Source: CAWABB01 sp963701735 (GTDB lineage Bacteria; Bacteroidota; Ignavibacteria; UBA10030; UBA6906). From it: 64,000 bases of DNA. Below, one piece after another: positions 38,849-48,707 of the stretch (position 1 is the first letter of the stretch; every line of letters starts with the position of its first letter). The position numbers and the translations under genes are program-made. The DNA is taken from NCBI GenBank assembly GCA_963701735.1, contig CAVPBI010000026.1, forward strand, positions 62,001-126,000. Reading direction: 5' to 3'. The notes beneath the pieces are model-generated. The model worked only from the letters and a program-made list of their open reading frames with translations, was not told where the DNA came from and did not search any database.

Positions 38849-41800
38849 ATGCGCACGACTCTTGCACTCCTGGTGCTCGCCCTCTTCTGCCCCACGATCC
38901 ACTACGGACAAATCGAATCCAACGGGGAGATACTCCTCCCTGCCCAGCGACAGAAGACCCGTCGAATAGACCCAGCAGAGCAGGCGAGCCTTTCGCTTTC
39001 ACCTGCATGGCTCGATTTTACCGCGAGTCACGGCCAGTGGAATGTCCAGTGGAACCCGACAACCCGCACTCCTCACCGGGCGTACGGCAAAGCGATACCC
39101 CTGTCGGGGTATACAGCGATCACGACCGCAAACGTCCAGCAGGCGGCTTCCCAGTTCCTGGACCAGAACCAGGAGGTGATCGGGGTCCGTACGGAAAACC
39201 TCAAGTTCCTTCGCGCGACTGAAGCAAACGGGCGGTGGTACGTCTCCTACCAGCAGGTGTACAAGGGGCTGGACGTTCTGTTTTCGGAGGTCGAGCTTCG
39301 GCTTTTCGGAAACGGAAACGTGATGGCGTTCGGGGCCGACGTATACAATGACCTCGAGCTGGGGACCACGCCACATGTCTCGCCGGCGGCGGCCCGGGAG
39401 GCTTCCATACGGGGATTGGCGTTTGACCCTGCTCGGGACCGCGCCACCACGGACGGGCACCTCTCCGTTCTCCCTGTGCGCGAAGGGAGCACCGTCTCGT
39501 ATCATCTGGTCTATATCGTGGACGTCGTGACCGAGAACCCGGTGGGCAACTACGCATCGTTCGTGGACGCCCACACGGGGGAAATACTCTGGCGATACAG
39601 CAGAGTACGGAACGCGGAGGTCCGCGGAAGAGCGACAGGTGCTGTGACGAGCACCCTCCCGCTCGACGTCCCCACGGTGAAGGACTTCTCCGACGCGTAT
39701 GTCTTGATCGGGGGAGCGAGATGTTCTTACCGATGCGAACGGCATGTTCTCCAGGGACATATCGGTCGCGACCGGAGTGGCGGCAGAACTCCGGGGACCC
39801 TGGGCCGACGTCACGCACTATACCCGGGCGCGCGCGCATTTTCAGGCCACGGTCAATCCGGGGGATTCCATCTCGCTTGTATGGAACGACGCCAACTCCA
39901 CATTCTCCGAGCGGTGCGCATTCTACCACGGGAACCTGATTCATGCCACGCTGAAAGCCATCGACCCGGCGTATACCGGCAACGACTTCGCCATGCCGTT
40001 GATCGTCGAAGACACTCGGTTTGCGGGCAGCGCGGCGTTCTGCGGAGTACATATTCATCTGGGGACCGCGGACGCGTACTGGCCGACTGCCGCGATCTGT
40101 CCGGCAACCATCTATCATGAGTACGGTCATGCGATCAACTACAATATGTACCGGCAGGTCAACCCCGCGTGCAAACTTGGAATGGTGCATCCGGCCACCG
40201 ATGAAGGGACGGCGGATGCCACTGCCGGCCTCACGTGTGACCGGCCGGAGCTGTTCCAGGCGAACGACGGGTCCTTCTACTATCGAACGCTCGAGAACGA
40301 GTACCACTACCCGGACTCCATGTGGGGCAATGCGCACCATGACGGCCTGGTGCTCGGCGGATCGTTCTGGGACCTCCGGAAGCTCACATCGCGAGAAACG
40401 GCTCTTCACCTCCTCCACTTTGCCCGATACGGCACGCCTGACGATATTGATGAGGGCATAGCCTTCAGCGAATGGTACGTCGAGGTTCTCCTCGCGGACG
40501 ATGATAACGGCAATCTACAGGACGGAACGCCCCATTTCTCGCAGATCAACGAGGCGTTCAACAGGCACGGGATCGGGAGCGGCCTGTTCACGCAGTACAA
40601 CTACACACACGTGCCAGTCCCCGACTACCCACCCCCTGTCCGGCCGATGCCGTATCCGGTCAGCCTCACGTTAAGCACTGTCACTCCTGCCGGGGCTCAG
40701 GATTCGGTGCTGGTCCACTACTCGACGGACCGGTTCGCCACGAGTCAGGTGATCTCCGCGACGAAGGCGGGAGACGAATTCACGGCGCAGATTCCGCGTC
40801 AGCAGTATGGGAGCGTCGTTTCGTACTACTTCAGCGTCCGCGATCCGCTTTCGGGTTCCAGGGTTGTCCTTCCTGCGCATGCTCCGGCCCGGTGTTACTC
40901 GTTCGTCGTCGGCGCGCAAAGTCTGCACATTCAGGATTTCGAGAATCTAATAGGGTGGGGCGTCTTGGGATCAGCAACTGGAAAATGGGAAATCGCCCCG
41001 CCCGGGCAGGTTATCTGGAATGGGATGGTGGTCCAGCCTGGTGCCGACCACTCTCCGGCGGGCACTCGCTGTTGTGTGACGGGCCCGACGGGTCACATTC
41101 CCGACACGTGGGACGCGATGACGATCAACGAAGTGGATGGTACAACCGTGCTTCTCAGCCCCGTGTACGACCTGAGTGCAGTAGAGTCGCCTGATCATCC
41201 GGTACTGGAAATGGTACAAGAACTTCCCGTATGACGGCGGGCATCCGGCATTCCTTGTAGAAGTCTCGTCCGACAGCGCAAAGACGTGGACGACCCTGGA
41301 GTCGTATCCCCACCAGACAGACGGGTGGGAGAAGACCGATATCCCGATCGGCGACATGCTATCGGTGCTCGACAACGTCAGGTTTCGCTTCACGGCGACG
41401 GATGCGAGCCCGAACCAGACCAAAGAGGACATCGTCGTCGAGGCCTTGATGGACGATTTCGAGGTCCTCGGCGTTTGCGGAACGGTTACGGTAAGAACTG
41501 GCGGGGCGATGTCGCAGCCTGGAATAGTGTACGCGGCTTCGCCCATGAGACTCTCGGAGGTCAATCCGGCCGATGGGACCCTGTCCTGCATCGATTCGGC
41601 CATCTCGCTCGATATCAGGGGGCTCGCGATACGTCCGGCATCGTCTGAACTTCTGGGAGTCGTGCCGTCCAGCTCGAATTGCACGATATACGGATTCGAC
41701 GCAGTGATGGGGTATCCCGTTGTGTCTTCGGTCATACCAGTCAGCTCGATGCGGGCCATCGCCTTTCTTGATGATACGACGCTGATAGGTGCGGGGATCG

Positions 41801-42471
41801 GCCGCATCTACCGGATCACATACCCTGCGGGGGATACAGTGGGATTAAGGACGTATCCAGGATTGCAGTGCATGGGGCTCTCCGTTCACCCGCAGACTGG
41901 TGAAGTCTGGGCGAGCGCGATTGCCGGTTCACGACGCGATCTCGTGCTGAAGATCAACCCGGTCACGGGCGATACCACCGAGGTCGGCCGGGCCGGAGAT
42001 AACTTGTTTACCACGTCGATCGCGTTTGCGTCCGACGGGACTCTCTATGGCTTGAGAGGGACCGGAAACGAAAAGAACTCGCTCGTGCTCATCGATCTGA
42101 ACACGAGTCACATGGCCCTTGCCTGCTCGACATCCGCCACAGGCCTGACGGCCATCGCGATAGGTCAGGACGTGACAGAGGCCGTGGCGGTGCTGCCGGG
42201 GGTGCCGATGGGATTCCGTCTGGATCAGAACTACCCCAATCCGTTCAATCCGACGACAGCGGTCAGGTTCCAGTTGCCAGTGGCCGGTGACGTAAAGATC
42301 GTGGTGTATGACGTGCTTGGACGCGAGGTGTCTGTGCTGGTGAGTGAGAAGAGGAATGCGGGAGTTCACGAGGTCAAGTTCGACGCTTCTGGCCTGGCAA
42401 GCGGCTTGTACCTCTACAGGCTGGCGGCTGGAGATTTCATACAGACGCGCACAATGCTGCTCTTGAAATGA
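38849..42471 (+). CDS. Secreted fungalysin-like (M36-type) zinc metallopeptidase with type IX secretion domain, frame breaks near 39718 and 41205
   Basis: ATG 38849 with GGAGG at 38839-38843. Signal peptide MRTTLALLVLALFCPTIHYG. A propeptide of FTP/PepSY type follows (QFLDQNQEVIGVRTENLKFL, YQQVYKGLDVLFSEVELRLF, VSPAAAREASIRGLAFDP). Near 39718 the frame changes; the catalytic part has IYHEYGHAINYNMY (HExxH) and, about 25 residues later, DEGTADATAGLTC, which fits the ExxxD third ligand of M36. After a C-terminal adhesive region (WDAMTINEVDGTTVLLSPVY, joined across a second shift near 41205 to DGGHPAFLVEVSSDSAKTW) a propeller-like segment comes, then T9SS domain QNYPNPFNPTTAVRFQLPVA and VYDVLGREVSVLVSEKRNAG. 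About 1205 residues in total. An extracellular protease; propeptide removal is expected. Confidence 0.85.
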
Positions 42472-42487
42472 GGTCGGACGAGCTCTG

Positions 42488-44184
42488 CTAGCGCACGCCC
42501 CGCGCCGGATCGCCATGTGGGGGCCGGCGCGAGTGGAAATCGGTCGCCCGCTGATAGACGCCGGCGACTGCGAGCACCGTCGCCTCGTCGTACAGCCGGC
42601 CAATGAACGTGATGCTGGTGGGAGTGTTCCGGCTTGGTCCAGCCCGTTCGGCACGACGACGCACGGGTGCCCGGTGAGGTTCGTGAGCAACAGGTTGTCG
42701 CCGTCGAACGACGGAGACACGTAGACGTCGACGAGCTTCATCAGCGAATCCATCGCCGCGATCAGCCGCGTCCTGTGGCGGTTCGCCTGTATGTACTCGA
42801 CCGCCGGGATGAACCGCGCGGTCCGGAACGCGTTCGGCCAGGCGTTCTTGATCTGCCGGACCAGCTGATCGTCGGCGCCGCTCCGGGTGAGCTCATCGAA
42901 CGCCGCCGCGGCTTCAGCAGACAGAATAATCGACATGTCCGGGACGGGAAACTTCGGGAGATCGACCGGAATCAGCGTCGCCCCGAGCGAGCGAAGCTTT
43001 GCAAGCGTGGCAAGGTCGTTCTCCCTGTTCTCCTTTGCACTGTCAATGTCGGTCTTGAGGTACCCGATCCGGAGACCTGACAGCGTGCGGGAGTAGTCGT
43101 ACGCAAAGGGGACGTCCACGACCGTCTGATCAATCCCGTCACTCCCACGGATGGCGTTGAATACGACGGCGCAATCCTCGGCGCTCCGGCAGATAGGCCC
43201 GATCTTGTCCATGCTCCAGCTGAGCGCCATGGCCCCCGCACGGCTGACGCGGCCGAACGTCGGCCGCAACCCCGTCACGCCGCAGCGCGACGCGGGCGAC
43301 ACGATCGAGCCGTACGTCTCAGTGCCGATGGCAAACGCCACGAGTCCGGCTGCGGTCGCCGATGCCGACCCCGCCGACGATCCGCTCGACCCTTCCTTCA
43401 GGTCCCACGGGTTCTTCGTCACGCCTCCGAACCAGACATCTCCCCACGCCAGCTCCCCCACCGACGTCTTCGCCACGAGCACGGCGCCCGCTTCCTCGAG
43501 CTTCCGGATGACGGTGGCGTCGTAGTCGAACAGCTGATTCTTGAACGGCACAGAGCCCCAGGTGGTCCTGATCCCGGCCGTCGCGAGCAAATCCTTGGCC
43601 CCGTACGGGATGCCGTGCAGGGGCCCCCGATCCTTGCCGGCTGCCAGCTCCCGGTCAGCCCGCTCGGCCTGTTTCAGGGCGAGCGCCTCCGTCAGGGTCA
43701 CGACGCACTCGAGCTCCGGACCGTACTTCTTCAGCCTTCCGAGGTACATGTTCATGAGCTGAACCGAGGTCACCTTCCGGGCCCGAAGGAGAGCCCCCAG
43801 TTCGCCGATTGAAGAGTAAGCCAGCTCCTCCAGGTTCGCGGGTACCTCGAGGGTCCTGGCGGCAGCAAACTTCGGCTCCACCTGCGCGAAGTAGTACGTT
43901 GCCCCCGGCGGCCTCGGATCGAAAAAGAGGGCGGGCGGGACGGAATTTGCCAGAGGCACCTTTCGAAGGTTCTCGTAGTTCCCCCGCTGCTCGGCAAGCC
44001 CTTCCAGCATCGAATCCCGTTTGGCATCGCTGAACGAGAGACCGAAGAGGTTCTCGGCACCGGCAATGTCCTGAGCCGTGATGGGCCGGGAGTCCAGGGC
44101 AGCCACGAGGAAGCTCGCGCCGAACAGGCCTGCTACGGCGAGCGCAACCAGAACGGTAGCTGGCTTCAGGGTTTGAAGTGCCAT
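42488..44184 (-). CDS. Exported amidase (amidase-signature family), frame break near 42625
   Basis: ATG 44184: a membrane anchor/signal ATVLVALAVAGLFGASFLVA, then an amidase-signature enzyme of about 560 residues. The Ser-cisSer-Lys triad is visible: Lys in GIPYGAKDLLATAG, cis-Ser in EGSSGSSAGSASATAAGLVA, Ser in AIGTETYGSIVSPASRCGVT. GLRPTFGRVSRAGAMALSWS follows. Near 42625 the frame must change after VVVPNGLDQAGT to give PTSITFIGRLYDEATVLAVA, the usual family end, and HFHSRRPP-like tail to the TAG at 42488. The reading frame otherwise runs into antisense of the peptidase gene, which confirms the break. Hydrolyses amides (glutaminyl, aryl or peptide type unknown), probably in the periplasm. 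Convergent with the metallopeptidase, 16 nt apart. Confidence 0.85.
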
Positions 44185-44317
44185 GCGAGGGTCCCTCCCG
44201 GGAAGGTGGATCTGGTCAGTGCAAGAATCGAAACGGCCTCGAATGAGGCGAGCTGTTGGTGAGGCTGATAGCGAGGTACGCTCAAGAGCAAGACAGAGTC
44301 GATATTTTACATTAACA

Positions 44318-45828
44318 CTATTTCTTAACTCTTTGTCTTTTCTTGAGTTCCGCAACTCTCTTCTGTGCATACTCAAGGTGTTCCGCGTACGCAACAGGCC
44401 CCAGGGCTATGAACTTCTGGAACGAGAAGAGGGACTTCCCGGACCAAGCCCAGCCGATCCTCGACAAGTGCCTTGTTAAGCCAGGCCGATTCATTCTGGG
44501 GGTCGACCTCGATGGCCCGGTTCAGGCTGACGATGGCCTCAGTATACTTCCCGAGGGCAGACAGGGCGTTCCCCTTGTTGCTCCAGGCCGAAGCGTTATA
44601 GGGTTGGACGTGGAGGGCGTTTTCGTAGCATTGCAGGGCATCCTGGACCTTTCCGAGCTTCTTGCAGCAGGACCCGCGGTTGTTCCAGGCGTCGGAATTG
44701 GCCGGTTCAAGCTCCAGGACGCGATCGTAGTACTCTATCGCCTCCACATGGTCCCCGAGGCTGGCAAGGCTGAACGCCTTATTGTAGAGCTCCCAGGCCT
44801 GCAATTCCCTGGGCGCCTCGATGACCACCTTCTCACCGCTTGTTTCGGCCAGCAGGGCCTCCAGGTCGACGCGAAGGTCGCGGAACGACTGATACCGCGC
44901 CCTCTGCTCTTTTTCCAGGCACCGTTTGATGATGGGAAATAGCGGGGATGCCAGCGTGGGAACGCGGGCCTCGGTATGGAGTCGGTGCATGTCGCGCCAG
45001 ACATTTGGCCGGGTCCGCCTCGAGGCCGTTTACGGTCGCAGGTACGAACGGCAGCCGCCCCCCTGCCGCCAGCTGGTACATCACGACCCCGAAACTGTAG
45101 ATGTCGCTCCGCTCGTCGCACCGGGTCGCGTTCAGGAACTGCTCGGGGGGCATATAGTTTGGCGTCCCGAACCCGGTGAAATCCTGCGCCATCCGCTTCC
45201 GGCGGGAGATAGCGTCCATGCTCAAACGGCGCGACCGGTCAATGACGTCGGCGAACCCGAAGTCGGTGATCTTCACCAGCCCGTTGGCCGTGATCATGAT
45301 ATTGGCCGGCTTGATGTCGCGGTGGCTCCGGATGCCCCGGGAGCGCGCGTGCTCCATCCCGTGGCAGAACTGGATGCACCAGCGGAGGGACTGCGGAAGG
45401 TCGGGCGGATCGCCGGTCAGATACCCTTCGAGGGAGTTCAGCCCCTCGTCGCTGGGCGCGATGTACTCCATCCCGATGTAGAGCCGCCCGGCAAGCTCGT
45501 CGATGAAATGAGCCGTAACGATATTGGGATGCCGCTCCAGGTTCACCCAGGCGCGGGCTTCACGCTTGAACTGCTTGGCGGTCTCGGCATCCTGGAGGAA
45601 CTGATCGCGCAGCGTCTTGAGCGCAAACGCGGTGCCCGTTTCGTGGGAGTGAACAAGGTAGACGACGCTGAATCCGCCCACGCCGAGGACGCCAAGCACC
45701 TCGTACGGTTTCCCGATGAAGTCGCCCTTCTTGTAGGCGGTGCCTGCGGCTTCTATCTTCGGCGCGGACGGTTTCGACGGCCTGGACTCGCCCAACAGCC
45801 ATCGACCTATGCCGCGGAACGGCCCCAT
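44318..45828 (-). CDS. Ser/Thr protein kinase with C-terminal TPRs, frame breaks near 45000 and 44435
   Basis: ATG 45828, 3 nt after the truA stop. The kinase has Gly loop LGVGGFSVVYLVHSHETG, Lys in AFALKTLRDQ, HRDIKPANIMI and ITDFGFADV, and PPEQFLNATRCDERSDIYSF. Near 45000 the frame changes into PLFPIIKRCLEKEQRARYQ, FRDLRVDLEALLAETSGEKV, then three or four TPRs (AWNNRGSCCKKLGKVQDALQ, AWSNKGNALSALGKYTEAIV). Near 44435 a second shift gives the natural end (KFIALGPVAYAEHLEYAQKR) and a TAG at 44318. About 503 residues. No membrane helix. It differs from the four kinases at 5-15 kb: no MIGxxVSHY start and a distinct catalytic domain. Last gene of the miaB-like/truA operon; target unknown. Confidence 0.82.
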
Positions 45829-45830
45829 CG

Positions 45831-46559
45831 TCAGTAGACCACTTCTTCGAGGAAGAGTCCGTGCGGGGGCGCCGCCATGCCGGCCCGGCGCCTGTCGCGC
45901 GCTTCCACGATCGCCGGGAACGCGTCCTCCGGGGTGTACCCGCGTCCGATGTCGACCATCGTTCCGACAAGCGCGCGGACCATCCCGTGCAGGAAGCGGT
46001 TCCCCCGTATCTCGTAGGTCAGCTTTCCGGGAGACTCGACCCAGCGCGATTCGAGCAGCGTGCACCGGTAGTGGTCGACGTCGGCTGCGTATTTGCAGAA
46101 CGACTCGAAGTCGTGCTCTCCGAGGATGGAAGAAGCGATGCGGTTCATCGCCGCCACATGAAGGTCGTACTTGACATACCACTCATAGCGGCGGTTGATC
46201 GCGGAAGGTGCGAGGGAGATGTAGTAGCGGTAGAAGCGTTCGCGCGCGGAATACCGGGCGTGGAAGCCGTCGGGGACCTCTTCGACGGCAGCGATATAGA
46301 TGTCTTCGGGGAGGAGTCCGTTCAGCGCGGCGCGAACGGACGTTGCGCTCATGGACGTGGCAGTGGCAAAGCTTCCGACCTGGCCCCGCGCGTGCACTCC
46401 GGAGTCTGTCCGGCCCGCACCGATCACCGATACGGGCTCCTGGAGCACGGCGGTGAGGACCTTCTCGATCTCCTCCTGCACGCTCCTGCCGTTGGCCTGG
46501 GTCTGCCAGCCTACGAACTCGGTCCCGTCGTACTCTATAACGAGCTTGAGTGTGCGCAT
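45831..46559 (-). CDS. truA: tRNA pseudouridine synthase A
   Basis: 242 residues. Catalytic Asp in IGAGRTDSGVHARGQV, plus LVIEYDGTEFVGWQTQANGR at the start, RYYISLAP, DFESFCKYAADVDHYRCTLL and GNRFLHGMVRALVGTMVDIG. It makes pseudouridine at positions 38-40 of the anticodon arm. Normal length (E. coli 270, others near 245). Its stop is followed after 2 nt by the kinase start, and the DUF5683-like gene precedes it by 12 nt: an operon. Confidence 0.95.
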   Translation of the reverse strand: MRTLKLVIEYDGTEFVGWQTQANGRSVQEEIEKVLTAVLQEPVSVIGAGRTDSGVHARGQVGSFATATSMSATSVRAALNGLLPEDIYIAAVEEVPDGFHARYSARERFYRYYISLAPSAINRRYEWYVKYDLHVAAMNRIASSILGEHDFESFCKYAADVDHYRCTLLESRWVESPGKLTYEIRGNRFLHGMVRALVGTMVDIGRGYTPEDAFPAIVEARDRRRAGMAAPPHGLFLEEVVY

Positions 46560-46571
46560 GGGCGCCCGGTC

Positions 46572-47385
46572 TCAGATCCCGCGGCGCACCGTCACGAGAA
46601 GGCCGTGCGGCTGATACACGCCGCCCAGGACGCTTGCGTCAAATGTCAGCTCGCCCAGGGCCTGGTCCAGCGCGGAATTGTGCCTGATGGCCGCACGCGC
46701 GGCATTGATCGCGCTGGCAATGTGGTTCACGACGATCGCCGCGACGACAAACTTGCGGTTGTTGTACGTGGTCTCGCTCGAGAGCCTTTCGTCTTTGTAC
46801 GCCGCCCGGGCGGCATCGGACTCCCAGGTCCACCCTTCCCCTTCGGCGCGACTGTAGAGGATGTCAGGCTGGCGGTCGCGCAACTGTTTGTCGTTGTACT
46901 CTTCGGTGGTCATGAAGTTGCCGATATCGACGTAGAACTGATCGTCCTTGCCCGCCGGATCGATCCCCGCGCGCGATATGGCGTAGGTCCGGGCGTCGTC
47001 CTGTTGTGAGTTTCCGTGGACGGTGAACGCACCATACGTCAACCACAGGGCCCCTTCAGCCATCAGGAAGTACTTGCCGGACGAAAAGCCGCCGGCGTAG
47101 AGCTCGCCCATGCCGGGGAGCAGGAGCGAGTAGATCGCCGCGAGTGCTGGCGACTTCTTGTCCTGCGCCGGCTCCTCGAGCGGATCGTACGGCGTGGTCT
47201 CGGAGTTGAGCACTGCATTGAAGGCGCCCGCTTCAGCGTCGAAGGGCGCGCCAACCGGTTCGACCGTGGCGGCCGATCGGAAAAGATCGAGGGAGACTTC
47301 CGCGCGGCTCATCGGCTGGTCCTGCGCCCGCAGGGATCCGGCCACTATCGATCACCATCACCACCAAGCCGATCAATCGATTCAC
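46572..47385 (-). CDS. DUF5683-like exported/membrane protein, frame break near 47350
   Basis: A GTG at 47385 overlaps the TGA of the radical-SAM gene (GTGA) and starts NRLIGLVVMVI, a signal peptide that continues into VAGSLRAQDQPMSRAEVSLD only after a frame change near 47350. The mature part has SPALAAIYSLLLPGMGELYA then GGFSSGKYFLMAEGALWLTY, the membrane hairpin of DUF5683-type proteins common in Bacteroidota, and later KFVVAAIVVNHIASAINAAR. About 270 residues. Function unknown; the family is usually placed in the envelope. Gene order radical SAM, this, truA, kinase is a single transcription unit. Confidence 0.72.
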
Positions 47386-48707
47386 GTCGTCACGTCCCTG
47401 CTGATTCTCTTTTCTGTCGTCTTCACAACACCCAGGGCGCGAAACACGTCCGCCCAGTTTCCATCGAACACCATCACCGGACTGCCCAGGCGCTTGCTCA
47501 GGTCGGGCACCGATTGGTCGTCCAGAAAGACGCCGTCCGCGTTCACGGTGTCGGGCGGGAGCAGCACCAGGTCCGCCGCGGGACCCTCTTTCAGCGCAAA
47601 ATATACGCAATTGGCCGAGAGAAGTCCAGCCACCGTGACGCTCCGGCCGTACAGCGTGTTCGGCGCGACGGCGAGCCTGACGTCCAGCCCCTGGATCTTC
47701 CGGAGGCGCGGGACGACCGACTCCGCGATGAATCCGGATGGAAGCTCGGCCGTCACGAGCGTCAACGATTTCTTCCGGGGGAGCTTCCTGGGGAAGCGCC
47801 TGGCCTGTGCGTCGAACTCCATGAGGAACGATCGCACCATCCCGACACCGTTCTCGATCTGGGGGAACTCGTCGTACTGCTCCGGCCCCGGCAACTCCCT
47901 CCCCGCAACGATATAGAACTCGTCAGAGGCATAGATGAACCCGCGACCGGTCTCCCGGCGAAATTGTCCCTGCCACCTGTCCACCTGGTCCAGCAGATCG
48001 CGCGCGTACGCAGCATCCACGCGGCGCAGTTCGCTCAGGCCGAACCGGTGATCGGTCAGGCCCACGGGAACGACCGCGAGCGACACAATCCGTTCGCGGT
48101 ACCGGTACAGATCGGAGACCGTCTGGCGGAGCGACTCGCCGTCGTTGATCCCGGGGCACAGGACGATCTGCGTGTGCATGTCGATTCCGTTGTCGTGGAG
48201 CAGGGCGATCTTCTCGAGGATATGGTCGTCCTTCTTCAGGCCCATGAGGCGCTTGCGGACCTCGTAGACGGTCGTGTGCACGGAGATGTACTGCGGCGAG
48301 AGGCGCTGGGTGATGATCCGGCGGAGGATCGCGGGGCCGGCGTTCGTCATGGTGGTGTAGTTGCCATACATGAACGAAAGCCGGTAGTCGCCGTCGCGGA
48401 AGTAGAGCGGCTTGCGAAGGCCCCTGGGATTCTGGTCCACGAAACAGAAGATGCAGTCGTTCCCGCACGCCAGGATGCTCATCTCTTCGAGCTCGATCCC
48501 CAGCGGCTCGCCGTCGTCCTTCTCGATGTCGAAAAGGATGATCTCGCCGTCGCGGGCGATCTTGAGCACGACCGCAGCGTCCGGCTCGTAGAACCTGAGG
48601 TCGATCGCGTCCTGGATGCGTTGCTCGTTGATCTCGAGGAGTTCGTCGCCTTCCAGAAGGCCCGCGTCAAAGGCGATGCTGCCGGGGTCGATCCGGGCGA
48701 TTTTCAT
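47382..48707 (-). CDS. Radical-SAM protein with PDZ and DUF512 domains
   Basis: 441 residues from the ATG at 48707 (MKIARIDPGSIAFDAGLLEG). The start is a small PDZ-like domain (DELLEINEQRIQDAIDLRFY). The radical-SAM cysteines are in ILACGNDCIFCFVDQNPRGL, a C-x3-C-x2-C as in this family. YISVHTTVYEVRKRLMGLKK and LCPGINDGESLRQTVSDLYR are in the barrel. The second half is DUF512 (VPVGLTDHRFGLSELRRV, SDEFYIVAGRELPGPEQYDE). The family is widespread in anaerobes and lacks an established reaction. The start overlaps the MtaB stop as ATGA. Confidence 0.9.
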   Translation of the reverse strand: MKIARIDPGSIAFDAGLLEGDELLEINEQRIQDAIDLRFYEPDAAVVLKIARDGEIILFDIEKDDGEPLGIELEEMSILACGNDCIFCFVDQNPRGLRKPLYFRDGDYRLSFMYGNYTTMTNAGPAILRRIITQRLSPQYISVHTTVYEVRKRLMGLKKDDHILEKIALLHDNGIDMHTQIVLCPGINDGESLRQTVSDLYRYRERIVSLAVVPVGLTDHRFGLSELRRVDAAYARDLLDQVDRWQGQFRRETGRGFIYASDEFYIVAGRELPGPEQYDEFPQIENGVGMVRSFLMEFDAQARRFPRKLPRKKSLTLVTAELPSGFIAESVVPRLRKIQGLDVRLAVAPNTLYGRSVTVAGLLSANCVYFALKEGPAADLVLLPPDTVNADGVFLDDQSVPDLSKRLGSPVMVFDGNWADVFRALGVVKTTEKRISRDVTT

